From contig CM037588.1 of assembly GCA_021018995.1 (NCBI GenBank), positions 92,292,765-92,356,764 of the forward strand: a DNA stretch of 64,000 nucleotides, given 5' to 3'. The DNA comes from Chloranthus sessilifolius. Its lineage: Eukaryota; Streptophyta; Magnoliopsida; Chloranthales; Chloranthaceae. Shown here piece by piece: positions 60,457-61,426 of this stretch. Every line of letters starts with the position of its first letter. The first letter of the stretch is position 1. A program made the position numbers and the translations under genes. The notes under the pieces were generated by a model that ran no database searches, was not told where the DNA came from, and saw only the letters and a list, made by a program, of their open reading frames with translations.

Positions 60457-60562
60457 TATGAGGAAGAGGAAGAGGAGTTAAATTGAGTACCTGTGAAGCA
60501 AGTGGCTTGTCGAACTGGAGCTGAAACGGAATCGTCGTTCCCTCTGATGTGTCTTCCTCCAT
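388..60562 (-). CDS. APC4: APC4, anaphase-promoting complex subunit 4 (5' part, 8 exons, 3' end outside window)
   Basis: Predicted join on the minus strand: 60562-60491, 60385-60274, 55409-55318, 40886-40803, 29454-29215, 12976-12896, 9417-9263, 548-388. The product is a scaffold subunit of the APC/C ubiquitin ligase, which drives cyclin and securin degradation in the nucleus. The joined protein (about 332 residues here; plant APC4 is nearer 750-800) begins with the N-terminal APC4 WD40 propeller. Visible signatures are [72 protein letters not shown] and [19 protein letters not shown]. It then enters the helical region with [20 protein letters not shown]. All introns are GT-AG, phases match and no exon contains a stop. 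Assignment rests on remembered similarity to plant APC4. Expression and the missing 3' exons cannot be judged from this window. Confidence 0.93.
549..2800. other. APC4 intron 7, left part, no recognisable gene
   Basis: AT-rich sequence. Short open frames on both strands match no protein family I recognise. A GT/GC alternating run lies near 1469-1500. Probably old, unrecognisable intronic or TE-derived DNA. Confidence 0.4.
2805..3440. repeat. Possible old Ty3/gypsy LTR relic
   Basis: Starts TGTAACGATCTAG, which resembles the TGTAACGTC start of the minus-oriented gypsy LTR at 63749. The rest is AT-rich with repeated AAAGAC(C/T)CATT-like words near 3330-3410. No matching second LTR or target duplication is seen. 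Confidence 0.25.
3567..3700. repeat. Purine-rich low-complexity tract (A/G)n
   Basis: About 130 bases of nearly pure A and G on the plus strand (GAAAGAAAG-type). It creates an artificial poly-Phe/Ser open frame on the minus strand, which I do not regard as coding. Confidence 0.9.
4048..4896 (+). pseudogene. Chromovirus integrase C-terminus and chromodomain, 5' truncated
   Basis: Starts inside an integrase tail: [20 protein letters not shown] at about 4090-4150, then SLHAEIK. It ends with a chromodomain at about 4555-4710: [44 protein letters not shown]. Stops and frameshifts separate the pieces. Chromodomains at the integrase C-terminus mark Ty3/gypsy chromoviruses. Protease, reverse transcriptase, RNase H and the catalytic core are absent. 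It flows directly into the LTR at 4897. Confidence 0.8.
4717..4897 (+). repeat. Imperfect duplication of the chromovirus 3' coding end and LTR start
   Basis: GCGTGTTTCATCGGTGATGA occurs at about 4717 and again at about 4856. Each copy is followed within about 40 bases by an LTR-like start, TGACGGGACGCC near 4758 and TGACGGGGAACG at 4897. The segment between them (4758-4855) resembles the first 90 bases of the related LTRs at 31879 and 35242. Confidence 0.6.
4897..5841 (+). repeat. Chromovirus 3' LTR, LTR family 1 (element truncated)
   Basis: Begins TGACGGGGAACG and ends TCCCGCGTCA, matching the ends of the LTRs at 31879-33022, 35242-36315 and 47080-48065. All four share the later part of the LTR: GAGATG(G/A)G, GGTTTGGTGTGA(G/A)GCC, a CCCTAGC region and the TTTAGGGTT end. 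It is inserted into gypsy pol at the codons for HDVFHIS. The left part of the host element is missing, so no target duplication can be checked. Confidence 0.75.
4938..5060 (+). repeat. Tandem repeat, about 25-bp unit, in the LTR upstream part
   Basis: About five copies of a unit close to GACGTCCGTGATGAATAGTG followed by A(C/T)G. Copies are imperfect (GAACGTCC, GGACGTCC, AGACGTCC). It occupies the position that holds TCGATCGA or CGCTCGAG repeats in the related LTRs. Confidence 0.85.
5842..6311 (-). pseudogene. Gypsy integrase C-terminal fragment
   Basis: Open for about 155 codons, starting at [20 protein letters not shown]. It contains the last part of the integrase core and the C-terminal GPY/F-like module ([18 protein letters not shown]). 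The last residues before the stop come from the inserted LTR at 5841, not from the original protein. Confidence 0.85.
6392..7087 (-). pseudogene. Gypsy RNase H end and integrase core fragment
   Basis: A 231-codon open frame. It begins with the RNase H/integrase linker ([10 protein letters not shown]), followed by an HHCC zinc finger ([17 protein letters not shown] with [12 protein letters not shown]) and the core ([32 protein letters not shown]). The D-G/D-R positions are visible, but the protein is separated from the rest of pol by stops. Confidence 0.85.
7628..7942 (-). pseudogene. Gypsy reverse transcriptase thumb/connection fragment
   Basis: A 104-codon open frame with [40 protein letters not shown] and [16 protein letters not shown]. 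This is the standard Ty3/gypsy region after the catalytic motif. It ends at an unrelated 220-base segment. Confidence 0.88.
8581..8930. mobile_element. Ty1/copia terminal scraps (3' end of pol, PPT, LTR start)
   Basis: On the plus strand, 8790-8850 reads [17 protein letters not shown], the typical extreme C-terminus of copia RNase H. It is followed by the polypurine tract GCGAGGGGGAG and an LTR start TATTGGTATATTGTGTG. 8581-8780 resembles the tail of an LTR in the opposite orientation (GAAGAAGAAGAGGAAGAG complement, TTATCATAG). The rest of the element is gone. Confidence 0.55.
8931..9262. other. Intronic DNA, no recognised feature
   Basis: AT-rich sequence between the copia scrap and APC4 exon 7. 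Nothing recognised. Confidence 0.4.
9263..9417 (-). CDS. APC4: APC4 exon 7
   Basis: Encodes [20 protein letters not shown] through [15 protein letters not shown] plus two bases of the next codon. The acceptor is TCATCAG; the donor is GACAG followed by GTGAGC, phase 2. The LNTSIFW motif joined to RKNELHQVA of exon 8 is diagnostic. Confidence 0.91.
9872..10325 (-). mobile_element. RTE-type LINE, 3' end (5' truncated)
   Basis: On the minus strand it translates to a broken RTE reverse-transcriptase C-terminus: [64 protein letters not shown]. It ends in CCCAAATATATGAGATAAGG and a (GAT)n-like tail, read on the plus strand as CATCAGCATCATCATCA at about 9878-9894. That tail is characteristic of plant RTE elements. 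The plus-strand copy at 38790-39690 has the same structure. Confidence 0.8.
10330..12895. other. APC4 intron 6, no recognisable gene
   Basis: Small open frames (for example 10950-11225) have no recognised domain. The stretch 11390-12100 has features of an old LTR (TTTAGGGTTTTTGTTTTG, then AATCTTCTTCCCCGTGGGGTTTGG, which resembles a segment shared by the family-1 LTRs). No ends or partner LTR can be defined. Confidence 0.35.
12896..12976 (-). CDS. APC4: APC4 exon 6
   Basis: Short 27-codon exon, [20 protein letters not shown] then SNASIYK, phase 0 at both ends. The acceptor is GCTCCAG; the donor is AAG followed by GTATGG. It bridges GKI of exon 5 to VALSKNLC of exon 7, as in the family. Confidence 0.88.
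13289..13357. repeat. (TA)n microsatellite, about 70 bp
   Basis: Uninterrupted alternating TA run in APC4 intron 5. It is a likely length-variable locus. Confidence 0.95.
13771..13935. repeat. Hairpin MITE, 165 bp, in TA-rich target
   Basis: The left end GGGTAATGATCCT mirrors the right end, whose reverse complement is GGGAAATGATCTCCT. Internally, GCTGCCTGTCACATCAG pairs with CTGATGTGTCATGCAGC around TTCTTTTAAAGC, so most of the element can fold into one hairpin. It is flanked on both sides by (TA)n, which hides any TA target duplication. Confidence 0.7.
13936..14760. other. Intronic DNA with a GAGCGGGAGC / GGAAGCGG repeat segment
   Basis: Mostly AT-rich and unrecognised. 14646-14750 contains GGGAGCGGGAGC, GGAAGCAGGTGCGGGAGCG and GCGGAAGCGG. 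That composition resembles hAT-type non-autonomous ends, but no clear TIR pair is seen. Confidence 0.3.
14908..15140 (-). mobile_element. LINE 3' UTR and tail (minus strand)
   Basis: A poly-T run at about 14908-14917 marks the 3' tail. It is followed by ATCGGTAATAAGCAGTATAT and GCAAGGCACTGAATGACAAA-type sequence. This closely resembles the 3' end of the minus-strand LINE at 36731, and the plus-strand LINE at 55165 ends with the complementary ATTCCTTATTACCGATC before its poly-A. It probably belongs with the ORF1 pieces at 15480-15678 and 21588-23330. Confidence 0.75.
15165..15425. other. GC-rich patch inside AT-rich intron
   Basis: Markedly GC-rich compared with the surroundings, with many GTCGCG, GCGAGG and CACG words and no recognised protein. 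The overlapping open frames on the plus strand look like a composition effect. It lies within the minus-strand LINE territory and may be a separate insertion. Confidence 0.4.
15480..15678 (-). pseudogene. LINE ORF1 C-terminal fragment
   Basis: The minus-strand frame includes [20 protein letters not shown] then [14 protein letters not shown]. This parallels [20 protein letters not shown] of the plus-strand LINE ORF1 end at 51210-51290. It is cut on the right by copia A. Confidence 0.55.
15679..16145 (+). repeat. Copia A 5' LTR (carries a nested 216-bp TIR element)
   Basis: Aligns with the 3' LTR apart from the insertion 15744-15959 and a few base changes. The end is set just before the primer-binding site at 16146. 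It ends TTTTGTCT rather than the usual CA. Confidence 0.88.
15744..15959. mobile_element. Non-autonomous TIR element (MITE), 216 bp, 8-bp TSD GTCGTTAA
   Basis: Ends CAAGGATCAAAATGCCGG and, reverse-complemented, CATGGATCAAAATATCG. It is flanked by GTCGTTAA at 15736-15743 and 15960-15967. The 3' LTR of the same copia element (GTAGTTAAGTGAATTTT near 21400) is the empty site. The interior is built of CGATACGTATCG-type palindromes and GTATCGTCCGGTAT. An 8-bp duplication is typical of hAT elements. There is no coding capacity. Confidence 0.9.
16146..17088 (+). other. Copia A leader between primer-binding site and gag
   Basis: Untranslated leader of about 940 bases. A 149-codon minus-strand open frame here (16188-16637) has no recognised domain and is probably fortuitous. 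The word AGATCATTGCTGAC-like near the PBS also occurs after the PBS of copia B (GAGATTATTGCTGACATCAT near 24580). Confidence 0.6.
17089..18105 (+). pseudogene. Copia A gag (retrotransposon capsid) with zinc knuckle, frameshifted
   Basis: The first frame (17089-17517) starts [13 protein letters not shown] and contains [31 protein letters not shown] and [14 protein letters not shown], the UBN2/DUF4219-type copia capsid. A stop at 17515 and two frame changes follow. An RGG-coding glycine-rich stretch and a CX2CX4HX4C knuckle ([14 protein letters not shown], 17869-17910) complete gag. Role in an active element: package RNA in virus-like particles. Confidence 0.88.
18106..21353 (+). pseudogene. 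Copia A pol (protease, integrase, RT, RNase H), broken
   Basis: Protease: [12 protein letters not shown] at about 18172-18210. Gag-pre-integrase and integrase core: [48 protein letters not shown], then a frameshift to [65 protein letters not shown], catalytic [11 protein letters not shown] near 20401. RNase [74 protein letters not shown]. Stops at 18103, 18307 and 20138 and frameshifts near 19005, 19293 and 20470 make it non-functional. Confidence 0.92.
21364..21587 (+). repeat. Copia A 3' LTR
   Basis: About 224 bases, starting TGTTGGAGATGTTATTTCTA right after the polypurine tract. It ends TTTTGTCT, where similarity to the 5' LTR and its junction stops. The AAACCCTAACCCTAAA word inside is a short telomere-like motif of the LTR, not a telomere. 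Confidence 0.88.
21588..23330 (-). pseudogene. LINE ORF1-like region, 5' part (minus strand)
   Basis: Minus-strand open pieces include [77 protein letters not shown], and further in [20 protein letters not shown]. Frameshifts link them. The region is GC-richer than its neighbours, like the ORF1 of the plus-strand LINE at 49000-51400, and the ORF1 end lies across copia A at 15480-15678. Assignment to LINE ORF1 is by context and composition; I do not recognise a domain with certainty. Confidence 0.5.
23331..24105. other. Intronic DNA, no recognised feature
   Basis: AT-rich sequence with no confident homology. GTTGTTACACATCG followed by GTGCGGCTAGAGAATGTGG near 23338-23370 could be the edge of an old LTR. 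Confidence 0.3.
24106..24325 (+). pseudogene. LINE zf-RVT (C-terminal zinc-binding) fragment
   Basis: The plus-strand frame reads [20 protein letters not shown] then [11 protein letters not shown] and VTWVFPRS. This resembles the zf-RVT tail of plant L1-like LINEs (C..ES.DHLF..C..A.E.W). It is cut by copia B. Confidence 0.5.
24331..24549 (+). repeat. Copia B 5' LTR
   Basis: Shares TGTGTCCATAGATTTA, AAGTTGGTGTG, GGTGTGTC, AACAATATTT and GTGATATAAATACTA with the 3' LTR. The extreme first bases do not match, so the true start may be eroded. It ends directly before the primer-binding site at 24550. Confidence 0.8.
24550..26250 (+). other. Copia B leader and decayed gag region
   Basis: Starts with TGGTATCAGAGCCAGG. 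No capsid domain can be recognised in the roughly 1.6 kb before the protease remnant. A T-rich segment with internal inverted repeats (25577-25765) appears to be a separate insertion. Confidence 0.5.
25577..25765. repeat. T/A-rich segment with GTTTTAAACG-type inverted repeats
   Basis: Repeated words AAAATGCGGTTTTTT, TTTTAAACGCAAAACTG, AAAACATGGTTTTTTCG and ATTTTAAACGAAAAAACAGG recur in alternating orientation. It resembles a degenerate foldback element inside copia B. Confidence 0.45.
26251..27792 (+). pseudogene. Copia B protease/integrase/RT remnants
   Basis: Protease remnant [20 protein letters not shown] near 26270. Integrase end [20 protein letters not shown] at 26616, then [20 protein letters not shown] and [12 protein letters not shown] start near 27440 ([19 protein letters not shown], then [17 protein letters not shown]). 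Multiple stops and frame changes; not functional. Confidence 0.8.
27793..28882 (+). pseudogene. Copia B RT and RNase H fragments
   Basis: [22 protein letters not shown], then [18 protein letters not shown] at about 27950-28000, and [20 protein letters not shown]. RNase H (28417-28863): [60 protein letters not shown], then [20 protein letters not shown]. Frames are broken between them. Confidence 0.87.
28893..29004 (+). repeat. Copia B 3' LTR, truncated
   Basis: Starts TGACAGTGTGTCCATAGATT and breaks off after GATATAAATACTAGTGA, about half the length of the 5' LTR. An RTE fragment abuts the break. Confidence 0.75.
29005..29110 (+). mobile_element. RTE LINE C-terminal scrap
   Basis: Reads [20 protein letters not shown], matching the [16 protein letters not shown] segment of the RTE copy at 39570-39640. 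It lies directly after the truncated copia B LTR. Confidence 0.55.
29215..29454 (-). CDS. APC4: APC4 exon 5
   Basis: Encodes 80 codons from [20 protein letters not shown] through [20 protein letters not shown] to FPVGKI, phase 0 at both ends. The acceptor is GCCTTCAG; the donor is ATT followed by GTAAGT. The proline-rich [11 protein letters not shown] linker and the CSGDKDG blade are strongly conserved in plant APC4. Confidence 0.94.
29455..30790. other. APC4 intron 4, left part, no recognised feature
   Basis: AT-rich intronic DNA without recognisable genes or clear repeats. Confidence 0.4.
30790..31870 (+). mobile_element. L1-like LINE 3' end with poly-A (5' truncated)
   Basis: C-terminal LINE sequence: [46 protein letters not shown], then SISFWSDR and [36 protein letters not shown], then a zf-RVT-like [20 protein letters not shown]. 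It ends in AATTTCTTACTGATCTAT and a poly-A run at 31859-31868. There are several stops. An LTR element is inserted 10 bases after the tail. Confidence 0.8.
31879..33022 (+). repeat. 5' LTR of non-autonomous element (LTR family 1)
   Basis: About 1144 bases. It contains (TA)n at 32109-32176 and many TCGATCGATCGA words between about 32020 and 32350. A conserved part follows: GTAAGACCTCCTAT, AGGGTTTGGTGTGAAGCC, CCCTAATCTGGAAAGACCTA. Confidence 0.93.
32020..32360 (+). repeat. TCGATCGATCGA palindrome array with (TA)n
   Basis: Roughly ten copies of CGATCGATCGA-like palindromes, alternating with TTTGAAACT or ATTTCGATC spacers around a (TA)n run. The corresponding block in the 3' LTR is 35390-35660. 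Confidence 0.9.
33027..33043 (+). promoter_or_regulatory. Primer-binding site of non-autonomous LTR element
   Basis: TGGTATCAGAGCCTAGG, 4 bases after the 5' LTR, complementary to the 3' end of plant initiator-type tRNA-Met as in many plant LTR elements. Confidence 0.85.
33375..34397 (+). CDS. Gag-like protein of non-autonomous LTR element (one in-frame stop)
   Basis: 260 codons are open from [15 protein letters not shown] to a stop at 34155. The same frame then runs on to 34397. The capsid-like part contains [20 protein letters not shown], then [15 protein letters not shown] and [20 protein letters not shown], the Ty3 retrotransposon gag pattern. A zinc knuckle [14 protein letters not shown] (CX2CX4HX4C) lies at 33891-33932. 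After the stop the frame encodes a serine/glutamate-rich degenerate repeat with STHE and ESL words. I cannot say whether the stop is a mutation or a termination signal; the LTRs show visible divergence, which favours decay. Confidence 0.82.
34378..35163 (+). pseudogene. Integrase C-terminal module and diverged chromodomain
   Basis: A 261-codon open frame in a different frame from gag. About residues 60-125 read [55 protein letters not shown], the integrase C-terminal (GPY/F-type) module of Ty3/gypsy. The proline-rich spacer ([11 protein letters not shown]) and [34 protein letters not shown] correspond to the chromodomain at 4555-4710. The aromatic and YLVKW residues are largely changed. The upstream part (34378-34480) is repetitive and may not be ancestral integrase. 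Confidence 0.8.
35242..36315 (+). repeat. 3' LTR of non-autonomous element
   Basis: About 1074 bases, shorter than the 5' copy mainly because of a shorter (TA)n run (35440-35474). It is preceded by the purine-rich GAGTCAGAGAGAAT. It ends CTGCGTCA, directly followed by the GTATC duplication. Confidence 0.93.
36321..36728 (-). mobile_element. L1-like LINE reverse-transcriptase fragment (minus strand)
   Basis: Minus-strand reading includes [20 protein letters not shown], then the [12 protein letters not shown] region ([11 protein letters not shown], duplicated as PTLPFAF) and [17 protein letters not shown]. It is broken by stops. The non-autonomous LTR element is inserted at its edge, and another LINE tail abuts its other side. 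Confidence 0.75.
36731..38665 (-). mobile_element. L1-like LINE, 5' truncated, with 3' poly-A (minus strand)
   Basis: A poly-T run at 36731-36743 is the tail. RT begins in VNGTPAGYF at about 38663. The open part (38685-37996) has [40 protein letters not shown] (FADD catalytic motif), [12 protein letters not shown] and [20 protein letters not shown]. The zf-RVT tail (37839-37138) has [20 protein letters not shown] and [13 protein letters not shown]. It is nearly the same family as the plus-strand LINE at 48795-55165. A frameshift lies near 37980 and there are further stops. Confidence 0.9.
38790..39690 (+). mobile_element. RTE-type LINE 3' half (5' truncated)
   Basis: The broken frame reads [34 protein letters not shown] (FVDD catalytic motif), then [79 protein letters not shown] and [16 protein letters not shown]. 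This is the RTE-clade RT C-terminal signature. It ends CCCCAAATAGATGGGATAAG then GGCTGTGATGATTATGATGA. It is a sister copy to 9872-10325 on the other strand. Confidence 0.88.
39691..40802. other. APC4 intron 4, right part, no recognised feature
   Basis: AT-rich intronic DNA. GAACCGTCCACTCCAACACAAAT-type words are repeated near 40385-40435 (AGTCCACTCCAACACAAAT twice). No gene is recognised. Confidence 0.4.
40803..40886 (-). CDS. APC4: APC4 exon 4
   Basis: Encodes [20 protein letters not shown] then QEDGQTIG, 28 codons, phase 0 at both ends. The acceptor is ACTACAG; the donor is GGG followed by GTATGC. Joined to exon 3 it gives the family-like HDVENGRLLRS. It sits between introns of about 14.4 and 11.3 kb, so homology is essential for recognising it. 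Confidence 0.9.
41085..41285. repeat. MITE-like repeat, copy 2
   Basis: Shares ATGGAATCAGA, CATCTGATGGAATGCC, ATGGTCTCAAGCT, TTGTGTCGAAGATTGGCATG and AAAAACGATC with copy 1 (130-215) and, in reverse orientation, with copy 3 (42720-42840). Terminal repeats are less clear than in copy 3. Confidence 0.55.
41290..42330. other. APC4 intron 3, no recognised feature
   Basis: Very AT-rich, especially 41560-42060. Nothing recognised. Confidence 0.4.
42331..42640. repeat. Possible LTR start relic (TGTGACACCCTG)
   Basis: TGTGACACCCTGAAAATCC at about 42331 resembles the TGTGACAACCCGAC boundary at 61427. No second LTR or duplication is seen. Confidence 0.25.
42651..42872. repeat. MITE, copy 3, with clear terminal inverted repeats
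   Basis: The left end CGGCCACACCCTTTTT (42653) is the exact reverse complement of AAAAAGGGTGTGGCCG near the right end (ending about 42869). The interior shares GATCATGGGCCTACCATCA, GTTGATTCCAAGTAGCACAC and AAACAAACCATTGACTG-like words with copies 1 and 2. Target duplication is not resolved. About 220 bp, no coding capacity. Confidence 0.75.
43252..43290. repeat. (TC)n microsatellite
   Basis: About 38 bases of uninterrupted CT/TC repeat in APC4 intron 3. It creates an artificial RERERE open frame on the minus strand. Confidence 0.95.
43422..44053. mobile_element. TIR element, about 630 bp, GTYGTCAAAGGYGC-type ends
   Basis: The left end GTCGTCAAAGGTGCGCCTAG and the right end, reverse-complemented as GTTGTCAAAAGCTCTAGGCGC, are matching inverted repeats. 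They enclose a very AT-rich interior and a second GCGCCTAGGCCTCACCTAGG block near 43990. No transposase is recognisable. GCGCCTAGGCG-ended repeats are common non-autonomous DNA elements in plants. No clear target duplication. Confidence 0.6.
44054..46737. other. APC4 intron 3, middle part, no recognised gene
   Basis: Intronic DNA with small open frames of no recognised family. 46540-46700 holds two near-copies of a segment with GAACTTGTAC(C/T)C(G/A)TG.TCTGGTTAAA, then CCATATTATTGTA(G/A)CTCC and TAATTGCTAGATTTTATTTA, a local tandem duplication of about 90 bases. Confidence 0.45.
46738..46785. repeat. (TA)n microsatellite
   Basis: About 48 bases of TA repeat, followed by a short CA run. Confidence 0.95.
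47080..48065 (+). repeat. Solo LTR, LTR family 1, TSD AGTAC
   Basis: Starts TGATGGGGATGCCAGCATTG and ends TCCCGCGTCA. AGTAC flanks both sides (47075-47079 and 48066-48070). It shares GACCTCCTATATAAGGTC, GAAGAGTTTGGTGTAAAGCC and CCCTAATCTGGAAGTGATTA with the LTRs at 31879 and 35242. The upstream part carries CGCTTGAGCGA/CGCTCGAGCGAG repeats instead of TCGATCGA. The interior was probably lost by LTR-LTR recombination. Confidence 0.93.
47205..47395 (+). repeat. CGCTCGAGCGA palindrome array in the solo LTR
   Basis: About six (T)CGCT(C/T)GAGCGA-type words, arranged as pairs separated by short spacers (for example CGCTTGAGCGATTCTTATTG then TCGCTCGAGCGAGA). Very similar words occur in the unrelated gypsy LTR at 62840-63030. 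Confidence 0.88.
48071..48780. other. Intronic DNA, no recognised feature (one CA/TG microsatellite)
   Basis: AT-rich. A CACACA...TGTGTG microsatellite lies at 48240-48282. No gene recognised. Confidence 0.4.
48960..51383 (+). pseudogene. LINE ORF1 (RNA-binding, DUF4283-like), frameshifted
   Basis: Pieces in different frames. 49045-49440 contains [20 protein letters not shown] and [20 protein letters not shown]. 49470-49800 contains [40 protein letters not shown] and [13 protein letters not shown], matching the DUF4283 and following region of plant LINE ORF1. 50712-51383 ends with [20 protein letters not shown]. The protein would coat LINE RNA. Stops and frame changes make it inactive. The region is clearly GC-richer than the intron around it. 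Confidence 0.75.
51405..52090 (+). pseudogene. LINE ORF2 endonuclease (APE-like) domain, broken
   Basis: [21 protein letters not shown] (catalytic Glu), then in shifted frames [28 protein letters not shown] (Asp/Asn motif), [18 protein letters not shown] and [10 protein letters not shown] (an SDHxPL-like motif with Asp changed to Gly). This domain nicks target DNA to prime reverse transcription. Stops near 51666 and 51760 and frame changes inactivate it. Confidence 0.85.
52384..54366 (+). pseudogene. LINE ORF2 reverse transcriptase, two in-frame stops
   Basis: One frame runs nearly 2 kb: [40 protein letters not shown], a stop at 53011, then [75 protein letters not shown] (catalytic FADD at 53443-53454) and [21 protein letters not shown] second stop at 53722 is followed by [20 protein letters not shown]. 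Only two stops in this frame, so the copy may be fairly young. Confidence 0.9.
54363..54833 (+). pseudogene. LINE ORF2 C-terminal zf-RVT domain
   Basis: Shifted one frame from RT by the G-run near 54327. [40 protein letters not shown] and [20 protein letters not shown] then [12 protein letters not shown] give the zinc-binding tail of plant L1-like LINEs. No RNase H domain follows. Confidence 0.85.
55318..55409 (-). CDS. APC4: APC4 exon 3 (WD40 blade)
   Basis: Completes codon 62 (Gly) and encodes [20 protein letters not shown] then [10 protein letters not shown]. The acceptor is TTCTCTAG; the donor is GAA followed by GTGGGT, phase 0. The alternative donor 4 bases downstream would break the HDVE-NGRLLRS junction expected from the family. 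Confidence 0.93.
55410..56189. other. APC4 intron 2, left part, mostly unrecognised
   Basis: AT-rich DNA. No gene is recognised. Confidence 0.35.
56190..56575 (+). pseudogene. Copia RT middle fragment
   Basis: Broken frames read YGLKQSPRA, then VDDIILK-like [14 protein letters not shown], and [20 protein letters not shown] with [13 protein letters not shown]. This is the copia RT catalytic and following region with the catalytic DD retained in one frame. It is not contiguous with the copia sequence that follows. Confidence 0.7.
56576..56800 (+). repeat. Copia-type LTR-like segment
   Basis: TATGTGATGGTGATGTCTGT with a TGTG run, TAGATAATTCTATAAATAGT (TATA-like), and a CT-rich end (CCTTCATCTCTCTTCCCTTT, CTAACAAAACCTAACCATAA) resemble the LTR plan of copia A and B. 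No primer-binding site is visible afterwards. Confidence 0.5.
56801..59345 (+). pseudogene. Copia pol relic (copia C): integrase end, RT, RNase H
   Basis: Integrase C-part near 56880-57150 ([17 protein letters not shown]). The linker has [14 protein letters not shown] and a proline/serine-rich region. RT start near 57530-58100: [12 protein letters not shown], then after a nested TIR element [46 protein letters not shown], and [20 protein letters not shown]. RNase H at 58990-59330: [40 protein letters not shown]. Many stops. A different copia lineage from A and B. Confidence 0.85.
57584..57808. mobile_element. Non-autonomous TIR element (MITE), 225 bp, 8-bp TSD
   Basis: The left end CATGTGTCAAAATCTCG and the right end, reverse-complemented CATGGGTCAAAATTTTTGAT, match the ends of the element at 15744-15959. 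It is flanked by ATATCAGG (57576-57583) and ATATTAGG (57809-57816), an 8-bp duplication with one change. Removing it restores the copia reading around ARYVSYQ. The interior carries GATACGTATC and CCGGTAC-type palindromes. Confidence 0.85.
59352..59530 (+). repeat. Copia C 3' LTR (partial)
   Basis: Follows the polypurine tract CTTGAGGGGGGG and starts near TATTGGATAAGTACATTGG. It has a CT-rich segment (CTCTCTGTCTCTCCCTCCCT) towards its end. No clear end or 5' partner. Confidence 0.6.
59640..59830. repeat. Short dispersed repeat shared with 13430-13580
   Basis: GTTGGAAAAAAATTAATGCAC near 59785 matches in reverse orientation TGCATTAAATTTTTTCCAAC at 13558-13577. GATCATGTGCCATATAAAGA and the GTGGCA words also have counterparts near 13440. 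Possibly a MITE family; ends not defined. Confidence 0.4.
59831..60273. other. Intron 2 right end, no recognised feature
   Basis: Nothing recognised up to the exon 2 donor. Confidence 0.4.
60274..60385 (-). CDS. APC4: APC4 exon 2 (first WD40 blade)
   Basis: Encodes residues 25-61 plus the first base of codon 62. [20 protein letters not shown] followed by [18 protein letters not shown] is close to the most conserved stretch of plant APC4. The acceptor is TTGTAAG, directly preceded by a pyrimidine and TA-rich tract; the donor is CCTG followed by GTATTC, phase 1. Confidence 0.94.
60386..60490 (-). other. APC4: APC4 intron 1 with TA microsatellite and poly-T tract
   Basis: A 105-bp intron. In gene orientation it has a (TA)n run next to a poly-T run (plus-strand 60421-60459), about 35-75 bases before the weak TTGTAAG acceptor. 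The repeat may vary in length between alleles. Confidence 0.8.
60491..60562 (-). CDS. APC4: APC4 exon 1 (start codon)
   Basis: Encodes residues 1-24, starting [19 protein letters not shown]. The ATG at 60562-60560 is chosen because the acidic start followed by PFQLQFDKP fits plant APC4 N-termini. The donor is CACAG followed by GTACTC, phase 0. Exon 1 is only 105 bp from exon 2, the single short intron in the gene. Confidence 0.9.
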
Positions 60563-60860
60563 TCCTCTAAAGACGGAAAAGCAAACCGAAGGGGGAAATG
60601 GACGAGAGCGGGAACAGAGAGGCTAATGAGTACTAGGAGTGAGGCTGTTAACGGAACGGGTCGGGTCGTAAATAAAAACTTGACCCGTCAGGTCAGGTGG
60701 GCAAATTTTGGGTCGGGACGGATCGCCGACCCGATCTAATATTTCATATAGAAAAATTTTAAGATGGCTAAGTAAACCTAGTGAGATTAAGATCGCTAAG
60801 TGATCGTACTGAGATGAGGATGGCTAATAAAGGAGGTTTAATCGAGTGTATATATATATA
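60563..60860 (-). promoter_or_regulatory. APC4: APC4 5' UTR and proximal upstream region
   Basis: The bases directly upstream of the ATG are purine-rich on the plus strand and presumably give a CT-rich 5' UTR. A GGGTCGGG-rich repeat begins about 95 bases upstream (60655-60745). A (TA) run lies near 60850. No TATA box or transcription start can be assigned with confidence. Confidence 0.4.
60655..60745. repeat. GGGTCGGG / CCCGACCC inverted-repeat segment upstream of APC4
   Basis: ACGGGTCGGGTCGT on the left is mirrored by GCCGACCCGATC on the right, with GACCCGTCAGGTCAGG between them. Sequences of this style are typical ends of hAT-like non-autonomous elements in plants. I cannot identify a target-site duplication. 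Confidence 0.35.
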
Positions 60861-61426
60861 TATAACGTGTGTTGCACGTAATGCCATGTCTCCTATTTAA
60901 GAGAACTTGTGCATAGAGGCTGAAATAGTTCAACAACCAATTAAAAATTATACCCATCATCTCTGCTTGTAGAGGGTGATACGGGGAATTTGGAAGTTTA
61001 TGAATAGCTATCAATTCGAGATGAGCATTGTATGAAGTAATTTGAAAAGTATCAAAACATGTATTATAAATTGAAATGTTTTCTTCCTAAGAATGAAAAC
61101 ACTGTAGTTTCTCATTTATTAAATTAAAAAGGGAAAGGCATTGGTTGGTCAGTTTGGACAATCATCACCTTTTGCATTCCAAGGGTTGGAAAATGAATAT
61201 TGTCATACAATGTACCTTCTCAACATTTTTTTTATATAAGTGATCATGTCTAAGAAAATGATACAATATGAGAAGTTTTTATTTGTTTATATGTTGCAGG
61301 GCTAAAATGGCATTTAAATGATCTTATACTCCAATGATTTAAGATGTGGCTGATCCCTACCGTCAAAGTGATAGATAATACATTGAAGTACAATAGACTC
61401 AAAAATAGTGATTTAGAGAGATTTAA
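60861..61426. other. Upstream intergenic DNA of APC4
   Basis: AT-rich sequence without recognised genes or repeats, ending at the gypsy LTR. Confidence 0.4.
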
